Positions 49,940 to 56,071 of a DNA stretch of 56,071 nucleotides are shown one piece after another (the first letter of the stretch is position 1; each line of letters opens with the position of its first letter). The position numbers were made by a program, and so were the translations under genes. The stretch lies in contig CAISIK010000069.1 of NCBI GenBank assembly GCA_903885375.1, positions 1-56,071 of the forward strand, written 5' to 3'. The notes under the pieces were generated by a model that was not told the DNA's origin, did no database searches, and saw only the letters and a list, made by a program, of their open reading frames with translations. This DNA comes from an uncultured Pseudomonadota bacterium (GTDB lineage: Bacteria > Myxococcota_A > UBA796 > SXON01).

Positions 49940-50904
49940 CCCGGGCGTGGCGGGCGTGGCGGGCCCTCTGGGCGGGCACCGAGCCCGCCGGCATCCTGTC
50001 GGTCATCCGCGTGGGCATCGCGCTCGTGCTGCTCGCCGATCTCTTCGAGGTCTGGCGGCTCCACCTGATCATCCCGCTCTGGGGGCCCGGTGATGCGGGC
50101 GGGATGGGCAATCCCGCGCAGACCGACCCCCCTCCGGAGCTCTACGCCTGGTTCGGTAACACCATCGCCGTGGGTCGCGGCGCGTTCTTCGTGCTGGTGG
50201 GCGCCCTCCTGTGTCTGGCCGTGGGCTTCCTCGCCCAGCCCGCGGCGCTCGTGGCGGTGCTCGTGTACGCGCAGCTCGCCCTGGTGCTCCCCGGCGCGGA
50301 CCGCGGCATCGACATGCTCATCCGCAACGTGCTGCTCATCCTCGCGTTCGTGCCGAGCGGGCGCAGCTTCGGCGTGGATGCGCTCCTGTTCGGCCGCCTC
50401 GACCACGTGCCGCGATGGTCGCGCCGGCTGTTGATCCTCCAGCTGCTGGTGCTCTACTTCACCGCAGGCATCCAGAAGGCCGCCGTGGCGTGGTGGCCAT
50501 GGGGCGGCTTCTCCGCGCTCTACGTGGTGCTGCAGGACCCGGCGGTGGCCCGCTTTCCCTTCGATTGGCTCAAGGCGCTGTACCCGCTCACCCAGCTCCT
50601 CACGGCCACCACGATGGTGTTCGAGCTCGGCGCCCTCGCCGTTCCCTTCGTGTACTGGTTCCGCGCCACGCGCACGCGCGGCGGCTGGCTCCGCGCGCAG
50701 TGCAATCGCTTCCCCGTCGTGCCGCTGTGGCTGCTCCTCGGCCTCGCCATGCACCTCGGCATCGCCGTGACCATGCAGCTGGGCATCTTCCCGTGGACCG
50801 TGCTCTCGCTCTACCCGGCGTTCTTCCACCCGCACGAGGTCCGGCGCGCGCTCCGATCGCTGCCGGATGGGCGCCCGCAACGGCAAAGGATCCTTCCCGG
50901 GTGA
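49936..50904 (+). CDS. HTTM-domain membrane protein, copy B
   Basis: The protein has 322 residues with about six to eight hydrophobic helices. Shared features with copy A (23921-24868) are VLYFTAGIQKAAVAWWPWGG (Gln-Lys), SALYVVLQDPAVARF, the motif TRTRGGWLRAQCNRF and GLAMHLGIAVTMQLGIF, ending with LSLYPAFFHPHEVRRALRSL. Vitamin K-dependent carboxylases use the homologous membrane domain to carboxylate glutamate; most bacterial relatives are uncharacterised. The start overlaps the companion stop, and a hairpin follows about 80 bp after the end. Confidence 0.82.
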   Translation: MTRAWRAWRALWAGTEPAGILSVIRVGIALVLLADLFEVWRLHLIIPLWGPGDAGGMGNPAQTDPPPELYAWFGNTIAVGRGAFFVLVGALLCLAVGFLAQPAALVAVLVYAQLALVLPGADRGIDMLIRNVLLILAFVPSGRSFGVDALLFGRLDHVPRWSRRLLILQLLVLYFTAGIQKAAVAWWPWGGFSALYVVLQDPAVARFPFDWLKALYPLTQLLTATTMVFELGALAVPFVYWFRATRTRGGWLRAQCNRFPVVPLWLLLGLAMHLGIAVTMQLGIFPWTVLSLYPAFFHPHEVRRALRSLPDGRPQRQRILPG

Positions 50905-50986
50905 GGCACGCGCCGGGGCGCGCCACGCGACCCGCCGGGATGAGCACCGGTGATGCGAACCTTCTACCGTGGCAATCCGCGCCTGT

Positions 50987-51011
50987 CCTTGCGCGCCACG
51001 AGCGCGCAAGG
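50987..51011. terminator. 10-bp stem-loop after the HTTM copy B gene
   Basis: CCTTGCGCGC (50987-50996), loop CACGA and GCGCGCAAGG (51002-51011) form a perfect hairpin in the 147-bp spacer. There is no U-run. It could also be part of the leader of the next gene; TATCCT at 51021-51026 is a possible -10 just after it. Confidence 0.4.
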
Positions 51012-51051
51012 CGGCTGGGGTATCCTGTGAGGCCGAACCGACGGAGTCGCA

Positions 51052-52410
51052 ATGGCCAACGTCCTCGAACACAGCGGCCGGCTCCTGCGGAGCGACGGTC
51101 GCGAAGTGGCGGGCGGGCGCTTCGACCTGTGCTTCCGGCTGCACCTCGCCCCGGAGGGCGCCCCCTCGGTGTGGGAGGAGACCCACACGGGCGTCACCGC
51201 GCGAACCGGGGGGCATTACTCCGTGCTGCTCGGCTCGCTGCAAACCTTTGATGAAGCAACGTTTTCCGAGGCTCGATGGCTCGGCGTGTCGGTGTGCCGG
51301 GAGGGAACGGCGGTGGAGGTCGGCCCGCGCACGCCGCTCGCCGGCGCGAGCGTGCGCCTCCACTTCGAGATGGAGGCCCTCGCGGAGCGGGTGGCCGCGG
51401 CCGAGACGATGTCGGCCGGGCGCTTCACCAGCCGCGAGAACGTCGACCCCGAAGCGCGGGAGCGCCTGCTCAAGGTGCACCGCCGACTCAAGCGGGTGGA
51501 GCGGAACTCCAACGGCGCTGGGCAGGTCACACGCGCGGTGGCCGACCTCCAGGCGCGCCTGGGCGCGCTCGACGACGAGGAGGGCGGCCGGATCGTGCTC
51601 ATCGAGGATGAGCTGCGCGACATCGTCGGCGCGGATGGCGACCTCATCGACATGCAGGAGCGCATCGAGGCGCTGGAGCGCGGGCACGGCGGCCCCATGC
51701 GCCTCGCGGGGCTCGCCGAGCTCGAAGCCCGCGTTGCTGCCGCCGAGCTCTATGCGAGCCTGCTGCAGCGCAACCTCGACGCGCTCAGCCGCGCGCTGGA
51801 GCTGGTCGCCAACCAGCCGCCACCGAAGGCCGGTCCGGGCGCCACCGAGGTGCTCCCCGGCCCCGTCACCGTACAGCGCGGCGGCCTCCACGTGGCCGGC
51901 GGCGGGATCGTCGTGCACGACATCGAGGGCCGACTGGCGGGCGCGAGCAAGCGCGATGGGCCGCTCTTTGTGAACGGGCGCTCGGGTGGGGACCTCGTGG
52001 TCGGCAACAAGACGGCGGGGTCGGTCGTGGCCACCGGCTCGGTGCGGGCCGGGCGGGCCGCGGGCCTCCCCTCGGCGGTGGCCATCCGGATGGCGGGCGA
52101 GGGCCTCACGGCCGGCGACGTCGTGGTGTACGAGGCGCGCAAGAAGGGCGCGGCCGTGCGGCGCGCGCAGCCGGGCGAGACGCCCTTCGGCGTGGTCGTG
52201 GAGCGCGCCGCCGTGGAGCTCGGCGACGGGCCCAACCTCGTGGCGGTGAGCGGGGTCGTGGCCGTACGCGTGGGCGAGGCCGTGGCGGCCGGGGCCTGGC
52301 TCGTGGCCGGCGCCGACGGCGCCGCGCAAGGCGGGAGCGGTTCCGGCATCGGGCGGGCGCTCACGGAAGCCAGCAGCGGCACGGTCGAGGTGCTCCTGCA
52401 CGGGAGCTGA
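51052..52410 (+). CDS. Fibre-like protein with N-terminal beta domain, coiled coil and C-terminal beta domain
   Basis: The protein has 452 residues and no signal peptide. Residues 1-110 (MANVLEHSGRLLRSDGREVA, FDLCFRLHLAP, WEETHTGVTARTGGHYSVLLG) resemble the domain found at the start of many bacterial trimeric fibre proteins, usually written as YQGRLTD...G.FSVLLG. Residues about 110-250 are predicted coiled coil (RLLKVHRRLKRVERN, IEDELRDIVGADGDLIDMQE, LAELEARVAAAELYASLLQR). The C-terminal about 180 residues are beta-rich and Gly/Ala/Val-rich (GPLFVNGRSGGDLVVGNKTA, GVVVERAAVELGDGPNLVAV), similar in style to phage tail-fibre or capsid-decoration modules. It is followed at 137 bp by a AAA ATPase. 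Confidence 0.6.
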   Translation: MANVLEHSGRLLRSDGREVAGGRFDLCFRLHLAPEGAPSVWEETHTGVTARTGGHYSVLLGSLQTFDEATFSEARWLGVSVCREGTAVEVGPRTPLAGASVRLHFEMEALAERVAAAETMSAGRFTSRENVDPEARERLLKVHRRLKRVERNSNGAGQVTRAVADLQARLGALDDEEGGRIVLIEDELRDIVGADGDLIDMQERIEALERGHGGPMRLAGLAELEARVAAAELYASLLQRNLDALSRALELVANQPPPKAGPGATEVLPGPVTVQRGGLHVAGGGIVVHDIEGRLAGASKRDGPLFVNGRSGGDLVVGNKTAGSVVATGSVRAGRAAGLPSAVAIRMAGEGLTAGDVVVYEARKKGAAVRRAQPGETPFGVVVERAAVELGDGPNLVAVSGVVAVRVGEAVAAGAWLVAGADGAAQGGSGSGIGRALTEASSGTVEVLLHGS

Positions 52411-52442
52411 TCGCGGCGATCAGAGCCGGCCCCGACTGGCGG

Positions 52443-52491
52443 CGCGATCGGCGGCGGGGGTGCCAGGCGAGCTGCCGGTCGCGGCCGATCG
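52443..52491. repeat. Inverted repeat GCGATCGGC ... GCCGATCGC upstream of the AAA gene
   Basis: A 9-bp arm at 52443-52451 pairs with 52483-52491 around 31 nt. A second palindrome, TGATCGC-G-GCGATCA, spans 52408-52422 and includes the preceding stop codon. Possible operator or terminator; no U-run. GCGATCGGC also occurs at 5220-5228. Confidence 0.4.
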
Positions 52492-52547
52492 CCCATCTCC
52501 CTCCGCTCCCGGGTCCGACATGCCCGCACCGGATACCGGGAGGGTCG

Positions 52548-54260
52548 ATGCAACCCTCTCCCGCGCTGCCCGCATGGGCCAACCAGCTCCGTGAACGCTA
52601 CCTCGCCGGCGAGGCCTCGGTGTTCCTCGTGCACGGCAACACCCGCGACGTGCAGCCCTGGGCCGACCCCGACGGCACCCTCCGGTACGTGCCGCTGCGC
52701 GTCTTCCTGGAGCGCACGTTCGCCCGGACGAAGGAGGTGGTCGTCTACTACAACCTCGCCGAGGGCCTCGAGTTCGTGGACGCCGTGCAGAAGCAGCGCT
52801 TCCTCCGGGCGGTGAACAACGTGCGCACCCTGAGCGTGCGCGAAACGGTCACCGAGCTGCCGCGCACCCCGAGCGCGGTGCTGCCGCTGCTCGAGGACCT
52901 CGTCACCGCCGAGTCGCACAACGCCGCCGTCATCATCGACTACGTGGAGACGGTGGCGCCGAACGCCGACCTCGCCTTCATGAGCGACGCCGACAAGGCC
53001 AACCTGGTGACGCTGATGCGCCTCGGGAGCGACCCCGGGCTCCAGGCGGGCAACAGCGTGGTGGTGATGATCACCGAGCAGCTGGCCGACGTCTCGCGGC
53101 GACTCGTGGCCTCCGCCAACCTCGCCACCGTGGAGGTTCCCCTCCCCGACGAGGCCGCGCGCGCCGCCTTCCTCGCGGTGCAGGACCGTCGTGATGTGAA
53201 GTGCGAGCTCACCGACGAGCAGCTGGGGAAGGTCTCCGCCGGGCTCTCGCTCATGCAGGTGCGCGGGCTCCTCCGCACCGCCCGCCAGTCCGGCGAGACC
53301 ATCACCTTCCGCACCGTGAACCGCCGCAAGAAGGCCATCATCGAACAGGAGTGCAACGGGCTCGTGGAGTTCGTGGACCCGGGCCACTCCTTCGCCGACG
53401 TGGGCGGGAACGAGACGATCAAGGCCACGCTCACCCGCGTGGCCGACGCCATCAAGGCCGGGAAGCGGAGCGCCGTGCCGATGGGGGCGATTTTCGTGGG
53501 CCCGATGGGCACGGGCAAGACCTTCGTGGCCGAGGCCTTCGCGGCGTCGAGCGGCCTCACCTGCCTGAAGTTCAAGAACTTCCGCGAGAAGTGGGTGGGC
53601 AGCACGGAAGGCAACCTGGAGCGCATCCTCACGGTGGTGGATGGGCTCGGGTACGCGCTCCTCATCATCGACGAGGCCGATCGCAGCCTCTCCGCCGGCG
53701 GCGAGGGCGATGGGGGCACCTCCTCGCGGGTGATCGCGCGGCTCAAGGAGTTCATGTCGGACACGCGGCACCGCGGCCGCGTGCTCATCGTGATGATGAC
53801 GAACCGGCCCGACAAGCTCGACACCGACCTGAAGCGCCCCGGGCGCTTCGACCTGAAGATTCCCTTCTTCTTCCCCGAATCGGGGGCCGAGCGCACGGCG
53901 ATCGGCAAGGCCATCGCCAAGCGCGCCGCGCTCACCATCGAGGGCGAGGCCGACTGGTCCGCGTTCGGCGACCGCACCGGCGGCTACAGCGCCGCCGAGA
54001 TCGAGGCCGTCGTGCTCGCCGCGGCGAACGTGGCCTCCGCGGAGGACCGCGCCACCATCACGCAAGCCGACATCGACCGGGCCCTCGCCGACGTGGTGCC
54101 CAGCCGCGACACGCGCATGCTCGACTACATGGAGCTGCTCGCGGTCTTCGAGGCCAGCTCGCGGCACATGCTGCCGGCCCGCTTCGCCGAGATCACCACC
54201 GAGCAGGTCCAGGACCGCCTCGACGACCTGCGGCTCCGCCTCGGCGGCCGCGCGGGCTGA
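52548..54260 (+). CDS. Ycf46-like AAA ATPase
   Basis: The protein has 570 residues. The N-terminal about 250 residues are a degenerate AAA domain ([15 protein letters not shown] to [24 protein letters not shown] in place of a normal Walker B). The C-terminal domain is an active AAA core: [20 protein letters not shown], Walker A GPMGTGKT (about 318), Walker [13 protein letters not shown] (about 372), and second region of homology [20 protein letters not shown] with the arginine finger. This order resembles Ycf46-type ATPases. Its partner may be the fibre-like protein upstream. GATACC at 52532-52537 and a GGGAGGG Shine-Dalgarno precede the ATG. Confidence 0.82.
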   Translation: MQPSPALPAWANQLRERYLAGEASVFLVHGNTRDVQPWADPDGTLRYVPLRVFLERTFARTKEVVVYYNLAEGLEFVDAVQKQRFLRAVNNVRTLSVRETVTELPRTPSAVLPLLEDLVTAESHNAAVIIDYVETVAPNADLAFMSDADKANLVTLMRLGSDPGLQAGNSVVVMITEQLADVSRRLVASANLATVEVPLPDEAARAAFLAVQDRRDVKCELTDEQLGKVSAGLSLMQVRGLLRTARQSGETITFRTVNRRKKAIIEQECNGLVEFVDPGHSFADVGGNETIKATLTRVADAIKAGKRSAVPMGAIFVGPMGTGKTFVAEAFAASSGLTCLKFKNFREKWVGSTEGNLERILTVVDGLGYALLIIDEADRSLSAGGEGDGGTSSRVIARLKEFMSDTRHRGRVLIVMMTNRPDKLDTDLKRPGRFDLKIPFFFPESGAERTAIGKAIAKRAALTIEGEADWSAFGDRTGGYSAAEIEAVVLAAANVASAEDRATITQADIDRALADVVPSRDTRMLDYMELLAVFEASSRHMLPARFAEITTEQVQDRLDDLRLRLGGRAG

Positions 54261-54266
54261 CGGCGC

Positions 54267-55049
54267 CTACTCGTTGAAGCCGGTGAGCTCGAAGGTGTCG
54301 CCCTTCACGCTGCCGACCGTCTCCACGACCCAGGCCTGGCTGGTGGAGGTGGTGGCGTCCTGCCGGTACACCTGCTGCACCTTCAGCGCGGCGAGGGGGC
54401 CGAGCACGGTGTCGACCGTCTCGCTGGCCTGCGCGGTGATCTGGATGGTGTAGCTGCCCGAGTACCGGGTGGACTCCCCATCCACCGTGGTGGTGGAGGT
54501 GTAGTCGTAGCGGCTGGTCCAGCTTTCGCCGACGGCCACGGTGCCGGGCCAGAGGAGGACCGGCGCGTCGTACTCCACCTCCGACTGCACCGTCTGGCCG
54601 TTGGTGCGGTAGGTGGCGGAGGAGCCGGTCATGTAGAGCCCGTCGTCGCACGAGAACGTGGAGGACTGGCTCCCGACCGTGGTGTAGCCGCCGCTCGTGT
54701 AGTCGAGCTCGGTGTCGAGGGTGCCGTTCCCGCGGGAGTAGGCGGAGACGGTCTGGGTCCACCCCCCGGTGACCGAGCTCGAATCCGAGTACGCGTAGGT
54801 CCATTCCCGGCCGAGGACCACGGCGGCCCACGGGCCGCAGGCCGATTCGAACGCGAAGACATCGGCGTCGGTGTCGGTGTCGCTGTCGGTGTCGCTGTCG
54901 CTGTCGCTGTCGCTGTCGGCGTCGGTGTCGCTGTCGGCGTCGTCCTTGTGGCCGCGCCCGCCGCCACTGGCGGCGGTATCCTCCTCGCCCGCGAGCCCGG
55001 TGCAGCCGAAGAGCAGCCCGCCGATCAGGAAACACTGGATTCGCATCAT
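54267..55049 (-). CDS. Lipoprotein with Ser/Asp/Thr-rich linker
   Basis: I start it at the ATG of MMRIQCFLIGGLLFGC (260 residues), since AGGTGA lies 4 nt upstream and it gives a lipobox. A linker of about 45 residues rich in DTD, DSD and DAD repeats follows (coded by the 6-bp repeat tract at 54862-54942). The domain after it is beta-rich: GREWTYAYSDSSSVTGG, VGESWTSRYDYTSTTTVDG, YSGSYTIQITAQASETVDTV. It is of the type found in secreted lipoproteins where a signal such as YSDS is followed by paired strands. The function is not known. It converges on the AAA gene with 6 bp between stops. Confidence 0.68.
   Translation of the reverse strand: MMRIQCFLIGGLLFGCTGLAGEEDTAASGGGRGHKDDADSDTDADSDSDSDSDTDSDTDTDADVFAFESACGPWAAVVLGREWTYAYSDSSSVTGGWTQTVSAYSRGNGTLDTELDYTSGGYTTVGSQSSTFSCDDGLYMTGSSATYRTNGQTVQSEVEYDAPVLLWPGTVAVGESWTSRYDYTSTTTVDGESTRYSGSYTIQITAQASETVDTVLGPLAALKVQQVYRQDATTSTSQAWVVETVGSVKGDTFELTGFNE
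54862..54942 (-). repeat. 6-bp tandem repeat tract encoding the DTD/DSD linker
   Basis: Repeats of GTCGGC, GTCGGT and GTCGCT (read on the plus strand) run for about 80 bp, encoding alternating Asp with Ser, Thr or Ala. Length changes by slippage would stay in frame and alter linker length. Confidence 0.75.
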
Positions 55050-55222
55050 GCGTTCACCTCGCTGTGGCGCTAACCTGCACCCGACGCACGAGGCCCGGAG
55101 GGGGCCTGGCCGGCGCGGATCCGACCCCCTCGGCAGGCGCACGAACGAGGGGCAGATCGAGATATCGGCTTGCATCGATCGTAAGCACTGGATAGCCCCG
55201 CCTGCTCTCAGGGTGGTGCAAG

Positions 55223-55531
55223 GTGTACGCAGTCATTGTGGCCGGCGGCAAGCAATACCGGGTGTCCGAAGGTACCCAGGTTGTTGTCGATCGGATGTCC
55301 GCCGAAGTTGGCGCGCAGATCAACATCTCGGACGTGCTGATGGTCGGTGGCGAGAAGCCGCAGGTCGGCGCGCCCACGGTTCCCGGCGCGAAGGTCACGG
55401 CTACGGTCGTGGCGCACGAGCAGGGGCAGAAGACGGAGTACGTCCGCTACCTGCACCGTCGTCGCACTCGCACCCAGAAGAACGGGCGCGCGAAGCTCAC
55501 TGTCCTCCAGATCAACGGGATTGAGGTCTGA
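55223..55531 (+). CDS. rplU: Large ribosomal subunit protein bL21
   Basis: The protein has 102 residues with a GTG start: MYAVIVAGGKQYRVSEGTQV is the family N-terminus. VVVDRMSAEVGAQINISDVL and VRYLHRRRTRTQKNGRAKLT with INGIEV at the end fit bL21. It is a core protein of the 50S subunit that binds 23S rRNA. rpmA follows 3 bp later. A possible promoter lies upstream (TTGCAT at 55170-55175 with GATAGC at 55191-55196, spacing short). Confidence 0.95.
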   Translation: MYAVIVAGGKQYRVSEGTQVVVDRMSAEVGAQINISDVLMVGGEKPQVGAPTVPGAKVTATVVAHEQGQKTEYVRYLHRRRTRTQKNGRAKLTVLQINGIEV

Positions 55532-55534
55532 ACC

Positions 55535-55792
55535 ATGGCACACAAGAAAGGTCAAGGTAGTTCCCGGAACGGTCGCGATTCGAACCCGCAGTACCGTGGC
55601 GTCAAGGTGGGCGATGGTCAGGCCGTGACCAGCGGCTCCATCCTCGTTCGCCAGCTCGGCACCGTGTTCCACGCGGGCAAGAACGTGGGCACCGGCAAGG
55701 ACTGGACCCTGTTCGCCCTCGAAGGCGGCCAGGTGAAGTTCGAGTCGCGGCGCAACCGCAAGCTCATCTCCGTCTACCCCGCCGAAGCCTAA
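55535..55792 (+). CDS. rpmA: Large ribosomal subunit protein bL27
   Basis: The protein has 85 residues, starting [20 protein letters not shown], the conserved N-terminus whose extension reaches the peptidyl transferase centre. [20 protein letters not shown] and [19 protein letters not shown] complete the family pattern. It is co-transcribed with rplU. In many bacteria obgE follows; here a terminator follows and the next gene is on the other strand. Confidence 0.95.
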   Translation: MAHKKGQGSSRNGRDSNPQYRGVKVGDGQAVTSGSILVRQLGTVFHAGKNVGTGKDWTLFALEGGQVKFESRRNRKLISVYPAEA

Positions 55793-55809
55793 GCTTCCCC
55801 GGCGGCATG

Positions 55810-55841
55810 GGCGGGGCCTCGGCCCCGCCTTTGTCGTTTTT
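55810..55841 (+). terminator. Terminator of the rplU-rpmA operon
   Basis: GGCGGGGCC (55810-55818) and GGCCCCGCC (55821-55829) form a GC-rich stem with a small loop, followed by TTTGTCGTTTTT. This is the most convincing intrinsic terminator in the window. Confidence 0.75.
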
Positions 55842-55852
55842 GCCCCGCCCGT

Positions 55853-56071
55853 TCAACCGGCGAGGAGCGCGCGGGCCGCCGCCGTCATGGCCACGAGGCC
55901 GCAACGATCGGCGAGCTCCGCCAGGCGCTCCGCCTGCTCGCGCGCGCGCTCGGGCCGGCCGAGCGCCGCGTGCAGGCGCGCGGTGCGCAGGAGCACGCGG
56001 GCCCGCATCACCGGCGCGAGCGTGCCGCTCTCGGCGCGCTGGAGCGCCTCCTCGGCGCGGCCGAGCTCGCC
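55853..56071 (-). CDS. C-terminal end of a TPR-like helical-repeat protein (truncated by window edge)
   Basis: The frame is open from the right edge to a TGA at 55853-55855, giving 72 residues. The sequence GELGRAEEALQRAESGTLAP and RTARLHAALGRPERAREQAE with LAELADRCGLVAMTAAARAL is typical of TPR-type antiparallel helices. No other feature can be seen; the N-terminal part and identity lie outside the window. Confidence 0.6.
   Translation of the reverse strand, partial: GELGRAEEALQRAESGTLAPVMRARVLLRTARLHAALGRPERAREQAERLAELADRCGLVAMTAAARALLAG

Noticed and set aside
51052..54260. Extracellular contractile injection system
   Set aside because: Only a fibre-like protein and a AAA ATPase are present; no sheath, tube, baseplate or cap gene is found in the window.

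Overview
The window is gene-dense, strongly GC-rich bacterial chromosome with no rRNA, tRNA, insertion sequence, prophage or CRISPR array that I can support. It looks like a Gram-negative, flagellated member of the Myxococcota or a related deltaproteobacterial lineage. The evidence is many large lipoproteins with Asp/Thr-rich linkers after the lipobox, MopE-type DCDD repeats, thrombospondin type 3/OmpA proteins, an L-ring flagellar protein and the NtrC/hybrid-kinase style of signalling. That placement is inferred from gene content, not from a phylogeny.

Layout. 1-1439 (minus): truncated TolC-like outer membrane factor and a small Cys-rich secreted protein. 1593-5185 (plus): a glutaredoxin-fold protein without cysteines, a cytochrome c/copper monooxygenase lipoprotein and a repeat-containing secreted protein, closed by a cluster of strong hairpins. 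5401-8252 (minus): three-subunit proton-translocating transhydrogenase. 8413-11258 (plus): two lipoproteins and an ATP-grasp enzyme. 11330-13447 (minus): EF-hand membrane protein. 13535-19229: a signalling locus with a receiver/TSP3/OmpA fusion, a sigma-54 response regulator split by an 11-base homopolymer, a divergent hybrid kinase split by an in-frame TAG, and a single-domain receiver. 19240-25509: AI-2E-type permease, lipoproteins, and the first HTTM/companion gene pair. 25547-30282: membrane coiled-coil protein, HAD phosphatase, large P-loop/TPR protein. 30319-39444: giant FG-GAP lipoprotein, chalcone-isomerase-like protein, DEAD-box helicase, phosphodiesterase lipoprotein, Mpo1-like protein, SDR, a protein with an SSB-type tail, gamma carbonic anhydrase, YedK. 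39457-45194 (minus): flagellar cluster flhA-fliA-flgF-flgG-flgA-flgH. 45301-54260: HtpX, a very large lipoprotein, GreB, the second HTTM/companion pair, a fibre-like protein and a Ycf46-like AAA ATPase. 54267-56071: lipoprotein, rplU-rpmA with a terminator, and the end of a helical-repeat gene.

The main observations are: (1) the 13.5-19.2 kb signalling locus, with an apparently cytoplasmic receiver fused to an OmpA peptidoglycan-binding domain and two broken partner genes; (2) the HTTM plus companion module, present twice as translationally coupled pairs; (3) -10-like elements (often GATAnn) a fixed 8 nt or so before start codons, suggesting frequent leaderless transcription; (4) a small protein carrying the DDDIPF tail of SSB without a recognisable OB fold. 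No intergenic gap exceeds about 220 bp.
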